DNA of 16,612 nt, from assembly GCA_944363995.1 (NCBI GenBank), contig CALVVV010000026.1, positions 1 through 16,612 on the forward strand, read 5' to 3'. Each line of letters starts with the position of its first letter. Position 1 is the stretch's first letter. Shown here in pieces: positions 7,450-14,785 of the stretch. Source of the DNA: an uncultured Bacilli bacterium. GTDB lineage: Bacteria > Bacillota_I > Bacilli_A > RF39 > UBA660. A model generated the notes under the pieces. That model was not told the origin of the DNA, did no database searches, and saw only the letters and a list, made by a program, of their open reading frames with translations. The translations under genes and the position numbers were made by a program.

Positions 7450-9396
7450 ATGAAAAAATTATTATTGTTAGGATTATTATTAATTATTCCAACAATTATA
7501 TGCATAGCAGAGCAAAAAAGAAATTATACTAAAGATCAAATATTCAAAGAATTAAACATATATGAAAAAAATGGCGAGTATAATATGGATATTAAAATGT
7601 TGGATATAAAAGTTATGAATCCAAGTTTAAAAAATACATGTTCTTATTCATATATTAAAGAAGATTTGCTTAATCAAAATCCTGAATATTTTGGTAAATT
7701 AACCGAACAGGAATTGGATGCTGAAGTAAAAGTATATGTTGACAATTGTTATGGCGAAGAATATCAAAGAATGATAGAATTATATTTTAGTAGATATATG
7801 AGATTAAACATTAAATATGAAGAAGATTATATATTTAGTTATGTTGATAGTAATCATTTTAAATTAAATGTGACACCAGAAATTCAAAATGATTTAGACC
7901 AAGATCAAGAATCTTATACTATTAAAATAAATTTTGTTGAAAAGTATAATGAAGAAGAATATAAAAAATTAATAAAAATGGTTAATGATTTGAAAGATGA
8001 GTATGTTACATATGGCTTACAATCTTTAAATAATATTATGCATTATGGTGGAATATGGGAAAATTCTTTAAATAATGATTTAATTTTATATCGTTATCCG
8101 GACTTTAAAGAGTTTTTAGAATCTAATGATGTTACGTATACTTTTCATTTAGGAGGCTCTGGTGGTGATCCAATTGATAGAGGAAATACAGCAAGAGTTG
8201 CTTTGGTTCATAATGATGTATTATATGCATATAAATTTCTTAATTTTTCATTTAAAAATTATATATTTGTAGATGAAAGTGAATCAGGAACAACTTATGA
8301 AAAGGCTAAAAAGAAAGTAATGGAATATTTTGATAATAGTGAATATGTTAAATTTTCAGAATATGATTCTGAAAATAAACAAGAAGAATTATTATGGTAT
8401 AACAATATTGTAAATAATTTTTTAAATACTAAAAATGTCAATTATAAAATGGATATGGCTACTTTAGAATTAGGTAAAGAAAAACATATTGCAAATATAT
8501 TAATAATAGAGGTTCCAAAATCAAAAATAAAAGAAGAAAATGTAAAGGCTAAAGATAGAAAAAGTGGTATTAATATTGATACTAATAGTTGGGATGTTCC
8601 AGTTGATGTTCAAGTAATTGCTGCTGATGTAAAAAATAAAAAATATGTAGCTAATGCATTTAATAACTATAAAATATCTAAAGCGTATGATATTAAAATA
8701 AAAGGTAGAACTAATAATAATTTGATAAGTAAGGTAAATGATTATGTAAATGTTTATATACCTATTGAAGATAAAAAAGTAGGAGAAAAAGTAAATGTTT
8801 ACTATGTTACTGATGATTCAAAAATAAATCAAACTATCACAGGAATAGTTATATCAAAAGATAATAAAAAATATGTTTATTTTAAAACTAATCATTTTAG
8901 TACATATGTAATTGCTAATAAATTAAATAATGAGCAACCTAGTATTGTTGAAAAATCTAATAATACTAATTTAAAATCATTAAGTATCAATGATAATTTA
9001 ATAAATTTTTCTAATGATAATTTAATTTATAATTTGGAATTTGAAAATGAAATTGATAAAATAAATATAGAAGCAATCAGCGAAGATGAAAAAACTACTA
9101 TTGAAGGTATTGGTGAATATACTTTAAATGTTGGTAGTAATAAATATGATATTGTAGTTAAAGCCGAAGATGGCACACAAAAAACAATTATTTTAAATAT
9201 TGTAAGAAAAAGTAAAGAAGATGAAATAAATAAAGAAGATGAAACAATAAAAGAAAATGAAGATATAAAAGAAAATGAAGATATAAAAGAAGAAGTTAAT
9301 GAAAAGAAATCAAATAATATAATTATTTACATAATTTCATTTAGTATTATAGTAATAGTTATCGTATCAATAATCTTGTTTAAAAAGCGTATATAA
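7450..9396 (+). CDS. Membrane-anchored surface protein with cadherin-like beta-sandwich domain
   Basis: This 648-residue protein starts with a signal peptide (MKK, then a Leu/Ile-rich core; cleavage probably near Ala20) and ends with one membrane helix at about 621-643 followed by KKRI, so most of it should lie outside the cell. Residues 30-500 match nothing I recognise; a Gly-rich loop LGGSGGDP sits near 235. Residues about 507-585 (LKSLSINDNLINF ... YDIVVKAEDGTQKTIILNIVR) have the pattern of cadherin-like beta-sandwich domains (PF12733 type), often found in Firmicute surface proteins. A Lys/Glu-rich stalk with repeated KENEDI joins it to the helix. The Shine-Dalgarno AGGGAG is 11 nt from the ATG. 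It is transcribed alone, divergent from the collagen-like gene and closed by its own terminator. Function unknown; adhesion or envelope structure is inference. Confidence 0.8.
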   Translation: MKKLLLLGLLLIIPTIICIAEQKRNYTKDQIFKELNIYEKNGEYNMDIKMLDIKVMNPSLKNTCSYSYIKEDLLNQNPEYFGKLTEQELDAEVKVYVDNCYGEEYQRMIELYFSRYMRLNIKYEEDYIFSYVDSNHFKLNVTPEIQNDLDQDQESYTIKINFVEKYNEEEYKKLIKMVNDLKDEYVTYGLQSLNNIMHYGGIWENSLNNDLILYRYPDFKEFLESNDVTYTFHLGGSGGDPIDRGNTARVALVHNDVLYAYKFLNFSFKNYIFVDESESGTTYEKAKKKVMEYFDNSEYVKFSEYDSENKQEELLWYNNIVNNFLNTKNVNYKMDMATLELGKEKHIANILIIEVPKSKIKEENVKAKDRKSGINIDTNSWDVPVDVQVIAADVKNKKYVANAFNNYKISKAYDIKIKGRTNNNLISKVNDYVNVYIPIEDKKVGEKVNVYYVTDDSKINQTITGIVISKDNKKYVYFKTNHFSTYVIANKLNNEQPSIVEKSNNTNLKSLSINDNLINFSNDNLIYNLEFENEIDKINIEAISEDEKTTIEGIGEYTLNVGSNKYDIVVKAEDGTQKTIILNIVRKSKEDEINKEDETIKENEDIKENEDIKEEVNEKKSNNIIIYIISFSIIVIVIVSIILFKKRI

Positions 9397-9406
9397 TATG
9401 CTTTTT
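9382..9406 (+). terminator. Terminator of the cadherin-like gene
   Basis: An 11-bp stem (9382-9392 with 9396-9406, one G-T pair) closes around a 3-nt loop and ends in five T residues. It overlaps the stop codon at 9394-9396. Confidence 0.75.
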
Positions 9407-9408
9407 AA

Positions 9409-9438
9409 TTGACAAAAAATTAATATGAATGTTAAAAT
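9409..9438 (+). promoter_or_regulatory. Promoter of priA
   Basis: A perfect -35 TTGACA (9409-9414), an 18-nt spacer and an extended -10 TGT-TAAAAT (9430-9438). The predicted start site near 9445 coincides with the Shine-Dalgarno GGTGAT (9445-9450), leaving a leader of about 9 nt before the ATG at 9454. Confidence 0.65.
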
Positions 9439-9453
9439 TATTTTGGTGATATA

Positions 9454-11595
9454 ATGATAGCTAATGTATTAGTTGAAATTCAAAAGTTAGATAAAACATT
9501 TTCTTATTTGATTCCTAATAATATGAATGCCAAAGTAGGTATTAGATGTTTAGTGCCATTTGGTAATAGAAAATTAGAGGGATTTATTGTAGAAATAAAA
9601 GATAAAATAGAATGTGATTATGAATTAAAAGAGATAATAAGTTTAATTGATGAAAATCCTATATTAAATGAAGAATTATTAGATTTAGGTAAATACATTA
9701 GTAAAAAAACATTATGTACATTAACTAGTGCTTATCAAACAATGTTACCAACTGCTTTAAAAGCTAAAATAACCAATAAAGTAAATAAAAAATATGTTTA
9801 TTTTATAAAGAAAATAAAAGATTATGAACCTAAAAATGAAAAAGAAGAAATACTAATTAATATGTTAAACAATAAAGATATTTCTTTAAAAGAAGCTAAT
9901 CAAATATCTAAATATGTAGTAGATAAATTAATAAAAAATAATATTGTTGAAAAATATGAAAAAGAAGTTTACAGATTAAATGAAGAAGTATATGAGTATG
10001 AAGAAGAAAGAGAATTAACTTTAGAACAAAAAAATGTTATAAATAAAATTGATTTAAATAACTTTAAACCATATTTATTACATGGCGTAACAGGTTCTGG
10101 AAAAACCGAAGTTTATATGAATTTAATAAAAAAAGTAATTAATTTGAATAAACAAGCCTTAGTTTTAGTTCCAGAAATCAGTTTGACGCCTCAATTAGTA
10201 GAAACATTTAAAAAAAGATTTGGTAATAATATAGCAATATTACATAGTCATTTAAGTAATGGCGAAAAATATGATGAATGGAGAAAGATTGAAAGAAAAG
10301 AAGTTAATATCGTAATAGGTGCGAGAAGTGCAGTCTTCGCCCCATTAACTAATTTAGGCATTATTATAATCGATGAAGAACATTCTAATACTTACAAACA
10401 AGAAAATAATCCTAGATATAATGCAATCGATATAGGTCTATATCGGGCCAAAAAATATAATGTTCCTATTATCTTAGGTAGTGCGACACCATCAATTGAA
10501 AGTTATACTAGGGCCAAATATAATATATATGAATTATTAGAAATGAAAAATAGAGTTAATAATAATTTACCTAAAGTAACTTTAGTTGATATGAAAGAAG
10601 AAATAAAAAATAAAAATACTATATTTTCGAGAGTTTTGAAAGATAAAATAAATGAAAAATTAAATAATAATGAACAAGTTATTATTCTATTAAATAGAAG
10701 AGGTTATACTACCATTACTACTTGTAATAATTGTGGATTTACCCATAAATGTCCTAAATGTGATATACCACTTACTTATCATTTGAATTCAAAAAAAATG
10801 ATATGTCATTATTGTAATTATGAAACAAATAAATTATATAAATGTCCAGAATGTAATAGTACTGACATTAAAGAACGAGGAATGGGAACTGAAAAATTAG
10901 AGCAAGTTGTAATTAATGAATTTAAAAATGCTAAAGTAGTTAGAATGGATGTTGATACTACTAGAACAAAACAAGCCCATCAAAAAATAATAAATGATTT
11001 TGAAAACTTGAAGTATAATATTTTAATTGGAACCCAAATGATTGCTAAAGGATTAAACTTTCCTAAAGTTACTTTAGTAGGTGTATTAAATGGTGATGCA
11101 TCTTTAAATATTCCTGATTTTCGAAGCGGGGAAAGAACTTTTCAACTATTAAACCAAGTAGCAGGTAGAGCAGGTAGAAGTGATTTGTTAGGTGAAGTTA
11201 TTATTCAAGCTTTTAATATTGATCATTATAGTTTGGTATATGCTAAAAAAAATGATTACTTAAAATTTTATAATGAAGAAATGAAAATAAGAAAGTTATT
11301 AAAATATCCGCCTTTTTATAATTTATGTGTTGTTAAAATACAAGGTATTGATAATATAAAATGTGAAGAAGAAGCTAATAAAATAATAAGTTATTTAAAA
11401 CATAATTTAAATGATGAAATTATTTTAGGACCCAGTCCTTCTGTAATACCTAAAATAAATAATATTTATTATTATCAGATAATAATAAAATACAAAGATA
11501 CAAAAAAAATATATGATTATTTAAGATATATAAATAATAAATATATAAATAGTAAAATAATTATAGGAATTGATTTTAATCCAAATAAAATATGA
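9454..11595 (+). CDS. priA: PriA, primosomal replication restart helicase
   Basis: PriA recognises stalled forks and D-loops and reloads the replicative helicase. The 713-residue protein has the N-terminal DNA-binding part (TFSYLIP), Walker A GVTGSGKT at 211-218, the helicase motif IIDEEH ending at His 310, and eight Cys between 424 and 467 in four CxxC pairs that form the two zinc sites (CNNC, CPKC, CHYC, CPEC). After these come GMGTEKLEQ, IGTQMIAKGLNFP and the QVAGRAGRS motif. All key residues are present, and length is within the family range (about 730-805). It is the first gene of a run leading to fmt, as in the priA-def-fmt order of many bacteria, but def is not here. Its stop codon TGA forms part of the next promoter. 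Confidence 0.96.
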   Translation: MIANVLVEIQKLDKTFSYLIPNNMNAKVGIRCLVPFGNRKLEGFIVEIKDKIECDYELKEIISLIDENPILNEELLDLGKYISKKTLCTLTSAYQTMLPTALKAKITNKVNKKYVYFIKKIKDYEPKNEKEEILINMLNNKDISLKEANQISKYVVDKLIKNNIVEKYEKEVYRLNEEVYEYEEERELTLEQKNVINKIDLNNFKPYLLHGVTGSGKTEVYMNLIKKVINLNKQALVLVPEISLTPQLVETFKKRFGNNIAILHSHLSNGEKYDEWRKIERKEVNIVIGARSAVFAPLTNLGIIIIDEEHSNTYKQENNPRYNAIDIGLYRAKKYNVPIILGSATPSIESYTRAKYNIYELLEMKNRVNNNLPKVTLVDMKEEIKNKNTIFSRVLKDKINEKLNNNEQVIILLNRRGYTTITTCNNCGFTHKCPKCDIPLTYHLNSKKMICHYCNYETNKLYKCPECNSTDIKERGMGTEKLEQVVINEFKNAKVVRMDVDTTRTKQAHQKIINDFENLKYNILIGTQMIAKGLNFPKVTLVGVLNGDASLNIPDFRSGERTFQLLNQVAGRAGRSDLLGEVIIQAFNIDHYSLVYAKKNDYLKFYNEEMKIRKLLKYPPFYNLCVVKIQGIDNIKCEEEANKIISYLKHNLNDEIILGPSPSVIPKINNIYYYQIIIKYKDTKKIYDYLRYINNKYINSKIIIGIDFNPNKI

Positions 11596-11601
11596 TATAA
11601 T
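11593..11601 (+). promoter_or_regulatory. Extended -10 promoter of the LemA-family gene
   Basis: TGATATAAT (11593-11601) is an extended -10 with perfect TATAAT; its TGA is the stop codon of priA. Six nt later comes AGGTGAT (11608-11614), fully complementary to the usual 16S rRNA 3' end, so the RNA should begin at the Shine-Dalgarno. No clear -35 is visible. Confidence 0.55.
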
Positions 11602-11619
11602 AATCGTAGGTGATGTAAT

Positions 11620-12204
11620 TTGTGGATTGTAATAATTATCATAATTTTAGTATGTTATATTTATGGAATGTATAATTTATTTAGTAGTTTAAATAATAAG
11701 ATTGATAAATTATTTATAGAGTTAGATAGTTATTTCTTAAAAAGATTAAATTTAATTCCTAATTTGGTTAATATATTTAGACAATATAATTTAGAAAAAG
11801 ATACAATTGATAGAATTATATTTTTAACTAAGAGTGACTATATAAAACAAACAACCAAAGAAAAAATAACAACTAATATTGAACTAAATAAATATATTGA
11901 CCATTTATGGGAGATTGCTGATTCAAATATTATATTGAAACAAAATCCAGTATTTTTAAATGTTATAAAACAATTTAATATGGTTGAAGAAGAAATTATT
12001 GTTGTAAAAAAATATTATAATCAAACAGTTAAAAAATATAATAAAATTATTAATGTATTTCCTAATATTATATTATCAAAAATATTGAAATTTACTACCA
12101 AATCAATATACAATGTTGATGAAAATACTAGAAAAAAAATAAAAACCGATTTTGAACAAAGAATAGCAATAAATTTAGAAGAAAAGAAAAAAGAAGATTT
12201 TTAA
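11620..12204 (+). CDS. LemA-family membrane protein
   Basis: A 194-residue protein with one N-terminal membrane helix (about 2-16, Ile-rich) followed by a long helical domain. The family hallmarks are YNLFSSLNNKIDKLFIELDS and LKRLNLIPNLV at about 40-50, then a late YYNQTVKKYNKIINVFPN segment, matching LemA proteins, whose role is unclear and which are often linked to membrane stress. Sequence divergence is high, and the usual W-S motif before the LIPNLV helix is absent. Start TTG at 11620 is set by AGGTGAT 5 nt upstream. It sits between priA and fmt, where def would often be found, and has its own promoter and terminator, so it looks like a separate unit rather than part of a priA-fmt operon. 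Confidence 0.75.
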   Translation: MWIVIIIIILVCYIYGMYNLFSSLNNKIDKLFIELDSYFLKRLNLIPNLVNIFRQYNLEKDTIDRIIFLTKSDYIKQTTKEKITTNIELNKYIDHLWEIADSNIILKQNPVFLNVIKQFNMVEEEIIVVKKYYNQTVKKYNKIINVFPNIILSKILKFTTKSIYNVDENTRKKIKTDFEQRIAINLEEKKKEDF

Positions 12205-12290
12205 AATAATCATTATAAGAAATAAAAGTTGTTCAAAAATGAATGTAATGTTGATAAATGTAAATATAATGAGAAACATAATTTATATGT

Positions 12291-12321
12291 AAAGCGATTT
12301 TTTAATAAATTGCTTTTATTT
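12291..12321 (+). terminator. Terminator of the LemA-family gene
   Basis: AAAGCGATTT (12291-12300) pairs with AAATTGCTTT (12307-12316), 10 bp with one G-T pair and a 6-nt loop, then TATTTAT. The rest of the gap from 12205 to fmt shows no ORF or structure I can support. Confidence 0.65.
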
Positions 12322-12333
12322 ATATATACATAA

Positions 12334-12362
12334 TTTACACCTTTTTTTTTTTGTGGTAAAAT
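12334..12362 (+). promoter_or_regulatory. Promoter of fmt
   Basis: -35 TTTACA (12334-12339), a 17-nt spacer with a T-run, and extended -10 TGG-TAAAAT (12354-12362). AGGTGAT (12370-12376) starts 7 nt later, so the predicted leader is about a dozen nt. Confidence 0.6.
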
Positions 12363-12380
12363 TATTGATAGGTGATAATA

Positions 12381-13337
12381 ATGGATTTTAGTAATATAAA
12401 AATTGAAAAGGAATTACAAATAGTTTTTATGGGAACACCCGATTTTGCTGTACCTATTTTACAAGGATTATTAGATAATTATAAAGTAAGAGCAGTAGTA
12501 ACGCAACCAGATCGAAAAGGCAATCATAATCAAATTACTATTTCACCGATAAAAAAATTGGCGCAAGATAATACTTTATTAGTATTACAACCAGAAAAAA
12601 TAAAAGAAGATTATCAAGAAATAATTAATTTGAAACCAGATATTATTATAACTTGTGCTTATGGTCAAATTATTCCAAGAGAATTATTAGAATGTCCAAG
12701 ATTAGGTTGTATTAATGTTCATGCTTCACTACTTCCTAAATTAAGAGGTGGGGCGCCTATTCATAAAGCTATCATTGAAGGATATTCAAAAACAGGAATT
12801 ACAATTATGTATATGAATACAAAAATGGATGAGGGAGATATTATTGCGCAAGAGGAGACAATTATTCTTGATAATGATACTGCTAGTTCTTTGCATGATC
12901 GATTAAGTATATTAGGTAAAGATTTATTACTTAAGACTTTACCAAGTATAATTGCTGGAACTAATACTAGAATTAAACAAGATTCCTCACAAGCAACATA
13001 TGCATTTACGATAAAAAAAGAAGATGAAAAATTAATTTTTGAAAAAACCAAAAAACAATTATATAATCAAATAAGAGGATTAAATTCTTGGCCAGGCAGT
13101 TATTGTTTATTTGAAGGCAAAATACTTAAAGTATGGGAATCATATATAACTGAAAATTATCCTATAGGATTTAATGGACAAATAACAAATATTTATAGTG
13201 ATGGAATTGGTGTAAAAGTAAGTAATGGAGAAATAGTTTTAAAAGTGGTTCAATTGGAAGGTAAAAATAAAATGAATGCTATAGATTTTTATAATGGATT
13301 GAAAGATAAAAATATTATAGGGAAAATTTTACAGTGA
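12381..13337 (+). CDS. fmt: Fmt, methionyl-tRNA formyltransferase
   Basis: Fmt transfers a formyl group from 10-formyl-tetrahydrofolate to Met-tRNA for translation initiation. The 318-residue protein has the N-terminal Rossmann domain (IVFMGTPDFAVP near 14-25), the catalytic triad Asn112 and His114 in INVHASLLP and Asp150 in MDEGD, and the folate-binding SLLPKLRGGAPI at 116-127. The C-terminal tRNA-binding domain follows from about residue 210 (QIRGLNSWPGSYC). Length is typical. ATG 12381 is chosen over GTG 12372, which lies within the Shine-Dalgarno AGGTGAT. The stop TGA overlaps the GTG start of the next gene (GTGA), so the two are coupled. Confidence 0.96.
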   Translation: MDFSNIKIEKELQIVFMGTPDFAVPILQGLLDNYKVRAVVTQPDRKGNHNQITISPIKKLAQDNTLLVLQPEKIKEDYQEIINLKPDIIITCAYGQIIPRELLECPRLGCINVHASLLPKLRGGAPIHKAIIEGYSKTGITIMYMNTKMDEGDIIAQEETIILDNDTASSLHDRLSILGKDLLLKTLPSIIAGTNTRIKQDSSQATYAFTIKKEDEKLIFEKTKKQLYNQIRGLNSWPGSYCLFEGKILKVWESYITENYPIGFNGQITNIYSDGIGVKVSNGEIVLKVVQLEGKNKMNAIDFYNGLKDKNIIGKILQ

Positions 13338-13900
13338 AAGAAACAATTCAATTTATTAAAAAACTTTGGGGAAATAAAAGAACAAGAGCTTTATCAATTC
13401 TAATTATTTATGCAATTTTTTTTACATTTGTCTTTGCCTTAATCCAAAGCGGTACTCATGAAATAAAAAAGCCTTCAGAATCATATGAAGAAGATAATTT
13501 ACAAAATGATTTTATTTTAGAAAATGTCAATGATTATTTACTTGAATTTGTAGGGAAAGAAACATTTACTTATGATTCTGTAACGAAATTGATAACTTAC
13601 CAAAATATAGAATATCATTTAGAAGAACAACCATCTGTTTTAGATTCTTATAATTTTATTTTTTTGACACCAAAAAACATTTCAGATTTATTAATAAATG
13701 GAACTTTAGCAACAAAAAATTATTTAAATAAAACAGAAACTTATTTAGTTAAAATAAGTACTTTTGAAAAGATAATTAATAACGTAGATGTTTTAAATAA
13801 TGATAATATTGAAATAACTGTTTATGAAGATAATTCGAAAATTATAGTTGATTTATCAGATTATTATGGTTATTTAATTAATATGGAATTGAGGGATTAG
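13334..13900 (+). CDS. Small membrane protein with extracytoplasmic domain, function unknown
   Basis: I do not recognise this 188-residue protein. A basic N-terminus (KKLWGNKRTR) precedes a single membrane helix at about 19-38, and the remaining 150 residues are hydrophilic with alternating beta-like segments, so it is probably anchored with its C-terminal domain outside. No Cys, no lipobox and no known motif are seen. Its GTG start overlaps the fmt stop codon by 4 bases, and the next gene begins 2 bases after its stop, so fmt, this gene and the 101-residue gene form one operon. The link to fmt is probably only transcriptional. Confidence 0.7.
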   Translation: MKETIQFIKKLWGNKRTRALSILIIYAIFFTFVFALIQSGTHEIKKPSESYEEDNLQNDFILENVNDYLLEFVGKETFTYDSVTKLITYQNIEYHLEEQPSVLDSYNFIFLTPKNISDLLINGTLATKNYLNKTETYLVKISTFEKIINNVDVLNNDNIEITVYEDNSKIIVDLSDYYGYLINMELRD

Positions 13901-13902
13901 TT

Positions 13903-14208
13903 GTGGATATAGTAGTTATTATATTAGTAGTTGGCGCAATTGCTGTACTTATATTTAAAAGATTTAGTAGTGTTGTGTATTATATTGGAATAATAGATAT
14001 TCTTTTAAGAATTTTAAATTTTATAGCTAATAATACACCATTTAAATTTATTAATGATTTTATCAATAGTTATTTTCCGGATAGTATTTCTAATATAATT
14101 GAAATGTACTCATCTGGTATTTTTACTACAGTTTTATTATGGTCATTATGTATTATTTATATTATTTTATTATTTTATTTGATACGAACATTCTTTAAGA
14201 AAAAATAA
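13903..14208 (+). CDS. Small multi-spanning membrane protein, function unknown
   Basis: A 101-residue hydrophobic protein with likely membrane helices at about 2-17, 22-42 and 71-95 and a basic C-terminus (FFKKK). No family recognised. The start is GTG at 13903, set by GAGGGA (13891-13896) 6 nt upstream; this Shine-Dalgarno lies in the end of the preceding gene. It is last in the fmt operon and is followed at once by a terminator that overlaps its stop codon. It may work with the adjacent single-span protein, which is inferred only from position. Confidence 0.7.
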   Translation: MDIVVIILVVGAIAVLIFKRFSSVVYYIGIIDILLRILNFIANNTPFKFINDFINSYFPDSISNIIEMYSSGIFTTVLLWSLCIIYIILLFYLIRTFFKKK

Positions 14209-14234
14209 AACCATTAAATTATTATGGTTTTTTT
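14207..14234 (+). terminator. Terminator of the fmt operon
   Basis: AAAACCAT (14207-14214) pairs with ATGGTTTT (14224-14231) around a 9-nt loop, followed by more T residues. It begins within the stop codon of the 101-residue gene. Confidence 0.75.
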
Positions 14235-14241
14235 ATAATAA
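14233..14241. repeat. Left 9-bp direct repeat (target duplication)
   Basis: TTATAATAA, identical to 14381-14389, lies against the left inverted repeat of the MITE-like element. Confidence 0.45.
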
Positions 14242-14380
14242 GGTTGTGTTAAACAAAATGACTGATAGAAATTTATAAAAATACAAGTCAGTAATTATAA
14301 GAAAAATTGAAAGTAAATAATTTATCTGATTGCATAAAAACTAACTTATATCGTATATCAGTCACAAAGTATAACAGAAC
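14242..14380. mobile_element. MITE-like element with terminal inverted repeats
   Basis: The ends 14242-14266 and 14357-14380 are imperfect inverted repeats: about 20 of 26 aligned positions match, including a perfect 8-bp TGACTGAT/ATCAGTCA block. The 139-bp element has no ORF. The same 9 bases, TTATAATAA, lie directly outside both ends (14233-14241 and 14381-14389), as a target duplication would. Ends beginning GGTTGTGTTAAA and an 8-9 bp duplication recall IS256-type transposons, so a non-autonomous derivative is plausible. The low-complexity AT background weakens the case. Confidence 0.5.
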
Positions 14381-14389
14381 TTATAATAA
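14381..14389. repeat. Right 9-bp direct repeat (target duplication)
   Basis: TTATAATAA, identical to 14233-14241, lies against the right inverted repeat of the MITE-like element. Confidence 0.45.
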
Positions 14390-14425
14390 AAAGCTAATAA
14401 TAATTAAAATATAATTTATTTTGAA

Positions 14426-14454
14426 TAGACTTTCAAAATTATGTTTGATATAAT
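14426..14454 (+). promoter_or_regulatory. Promoter of the ruvA leader transcript
   Basis: Extended -10 TGATATAAT (14446-14454), identical to those before yqeG and the LemA-family gene, with a partial -35 TAGACT (14426-14431) 17 nt upstream. Predicted start near 14461, about 325 nt before ruvA. A short ORF, ATG 14462 to TAA (18 codons, MECTKLVSKIILSIIINL), starts right at this point. Confidence 0.5.
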
Positions 14455-14460
14455 TATATT

Positions 14461-14785
14461 GATGGAGTGTACCAAATTAGTAAGTAAAATAATACTAAGT
14501 ATTATAATAAATCTATAAATCACTTATGTCTTTAGAATATGAGAAAGGATTATCTAGGAAAATTCAAAAGTATTAATTATTAGGATAAACTAAAGAAAAT
14601 CTAATATTAAGATACTCAATCAATAGTTAAAATAATTTCTAAAAGTACATAGAGTTGTTTGATATTGGAATATATAAGAATATTTGAAGATTTCATTACT
14701 TTAATTGATGGATTATGTGGTGGAAAGATCTACCACCTACAGAAAGAAAGAGAGGTGTAGTCGAGATTTTTCTACTCGACGTATT
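14461..14785 (+). promoter_or_regulatory. Long ruvA 5' leader, candidate cis-regulatory RNA
   Basis: About 325 nt without a recognisable gene. The first 245 nt are AT-rich with many stops in all frames. The last 75 nt are different, richer in G and C, with alternative stems: TGTGGTGG (14716-14723) with CCACCTACA (14733-14741); CTACCACCT (14730-14738) with AGGTGTAG (14753-14760), which would hide the Shine-Dalgarno; and GTCGAG (14760-14765) with CTCGAC (14775-14780). The first two exclude each other. I do not recognise a known riboswitch or leader family. Confidence 0.4.

Noticed and set aside
14461..14785. RNase P RNA, tmRNA or SRP RNA in the ruvA leader
   Set aside because: A few loosely similar strings exist (TAGGAAAATTC, CTACAGAAA), but the diagnostic conserved blocks and the T-loop or CCA end are absent.
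14390..14785. LexA-type SOS box before ruvA
   Set aside because: No GAAC-N4-GTTC palindrome was found in the region by eye.
14705..14785. N-terminal extension of RuvA from TTG 14705 or ATG 14708
   Set aside because: The extension is basic and unlike RuvA proteins, lacks a ribosome binding site, and overlaps the structured leader.
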